Positions 4,926-5,210 of a stretch of 5,210 bases of DNA are shown piece after piece. How positions within the stretch are numbered: the stretch's first letter is position 1; each line of letters opens with the position of its first letter. The translations under genes and the position numbers were made by a program. The notes beneath the pieces were generated by a model, which made no database searches, had not been told where the DNA came from, and saw only the letters and a program-made list of their open reading frames with translations. Where the stretch lies: the NCBI GenBank assembly GCA_001786805.1, contig MFTJ01000052.1, positions 1 through 5,210 on the forward strand. The letters are read 5' to 3'. This stretch comes from Candidatus Nomurabacteria bacterium RIFCSPHIGHO2_01_FULL_39_10. GTDB taxonomy: Bacteria > Patescibacteriota > Minisyncoccia > Phycocordibacterales > UBA9973.

Positions 4926-4953
4926 ATGCGGTCGTCTTATTTTGTGTTATGTA
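4926..4953 (+). promoter_or_regulatory. Promoter region of pyrophosphatase gene, second copy of shared element
   Basis: ATGCGGTCGTC (4926-4936) and TGTTATG (4945-4951) repeat the element found before the PaaX-like gene, with identical internal spacing. TGTTATGTA (4945-4953) or the nearby TATGAT hexamers (4952-4957, 4960-4965) could be the -10. Unlike the other copy, the start codon is 30 bases or more downstream, leaving a short leader. A degenerate DnaA-box-like TTATCCATA lies just upstream at 4907-4915. Confidence 0.5.
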
Positions 4954-4968
4954 TGATTCTATGATATT

Positions 4969-4981
4969 CTCTTGGTAAGAG
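4969..4981 (+). promoter_or_regulatory. Small hairpin just before the pyrophosphatase start
   Basis: CTCTT (4969-4973) and AAGAG (4977-4981) are perfect complements around a GGT loop, two bases before the ATG at 4984. The only Shine-Dalgarno-like purines (AAGAG) are in its 3' arm. It is short and might be chance. Confidence 0.25.
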
Positions 4982-4983
4982 TT

Positions 4984-5210
4984 ATGGAAAATAATCCGTC
5001 TAAATCTTTACAAATAGCTAGACAATTTTTAGGAAAAGAAGTCGAAGTCGTTTTTGATAGACCAATAGGAACTAAACATCCTAAATTTGGATTTGTCTAT
5101 GAGGTTAACTATGGATACATACCAAATGTAAAAGCTCCAGATGGTGAAGACCTAGATGCTTTTTTTTTGGGAGTAAATCAATCTTTGGAAAAAGCAACAG
5201 GAATTGTAAA
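4984..5210 (+). CDS. ppa: Inorganic pyrophosphatase (partial, 3' end outside window)
   Basis: The first 75 codons are present; the frame runs off the window. The enzyme hydrolyses pyrophosphate to two phosphates in the cytosol, pulling biosynthetic reactions forward, with divalent metal as cofactor. Visible family I features are VEVVFDRPIGTKHPKFGF (21-38), NYGYIP (42-47), whose Tyr corresponds to the active-site Tyr of NYGFIP in E. coli PPase, and DGEDLDAFFLG (53-63), carrying the acidic metal ligands in the DGxxxD pattern. The FDRPIGTKHP stretch differs from the classic IPKGSRNKYE segment, suggesting a divergent branch of the family. The ATG at 4984 gives a sensible amino end (MENNPSKSLQ) and precedes all conserved blocks. 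A run of nine T (5160-5168) lies inside the Ala-Phe-Phe-Leu codons, but the frame is intact. Confidence 0.85.
   Translation, partial: MENNPSKSLQIARQFLGKEVEVVFDRPIGTKHPKFGFVYEVNYGYIPNVKAPDGEDLDAFFLGVNQSLEKATGIV

Noticed and set aside
5160..5168. Run of nine T as a programmed slippage site in the pyrophosphatase gene
   Set aside because: The frame reads through correctly into the conserved DAFFLG block, so no frameshift is needed.

Overview
The window looks like a piece of a small-genome Candidate Phyla Radiation bacterium, most likely Parcubacteria-like. The basis is the AT-rich, compact, single-strand gene layout, the SecA variant (long insertion in the first nucleotide-binding domain, shortened C-terminal half), a PaaX/Cas2-like small protein of a type common in these genomes, and genes without Shine-Dalgarno sequences. 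This is inference from gene flavour; no phylogeny was run. Genes read with the standard bacterial code: no in-frame TGA occurs, so the TGA-recoded Gracilibacteria/Absconditabacteria are not supported.

Bases 1-310 hold no convincing gene but are rich in inverted repeats: a long AT-rich hairpin at 43-131 and GC-rich hairpins at 130-150 and 199-215. A tRNA-Pro(CGG) lies at 311-381. It has an extended -10 promoter upstream, and its leader can pair with the tRNA's own 5' acceptor strand. More hairpins follow at 399-504. Next comes a probable small structured RNA: promoter at 533-541, branched hairpin at 568-622, and a 47-base palindrome at 632-678 acting as terminator. A consensus DnaA-box sequence sits at 684-692; about 100 bases of AT-rich sequence with nothing clear in them follow.

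From 814 everything is on the + strand. A 29-residue, two-thirds Lys/Arg mini-protein is closed by a strong intrinsic terminator (920-955). secA (981-3527) follows, encoding the Sec translocase motor ATPase, then a GNAT acetyltransferase (3537-4049), a doubtful 60-residue ORF (4092-4274), a PaaX-middle/Cas2-like protein with a hydrophobic N-terminus (4347-4892), and the start of an inorganic pyrophosphatase that runs off the end (4984 onward).

The strongest cross-cutting signal is transcriptional. Extended -10 boxes of form TGnTAnnAT recur. At secA and the PaaX-like gene the box ends exactly six bases before the ATG, and a plain -10-like hexamer has the same spacing at the acetyltransferase, so these mRNAs may be leaderless. 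The PaaX-like and pyrophosphatase genes also share a 26-base upstream element (22/26 identical) holding ATGCGGTCGTC in place of a normal -35. The genes do not form one obvious pathway. secA is core protein export, the pyrophosphatase is core metabolism, and the genes between them are accessory.
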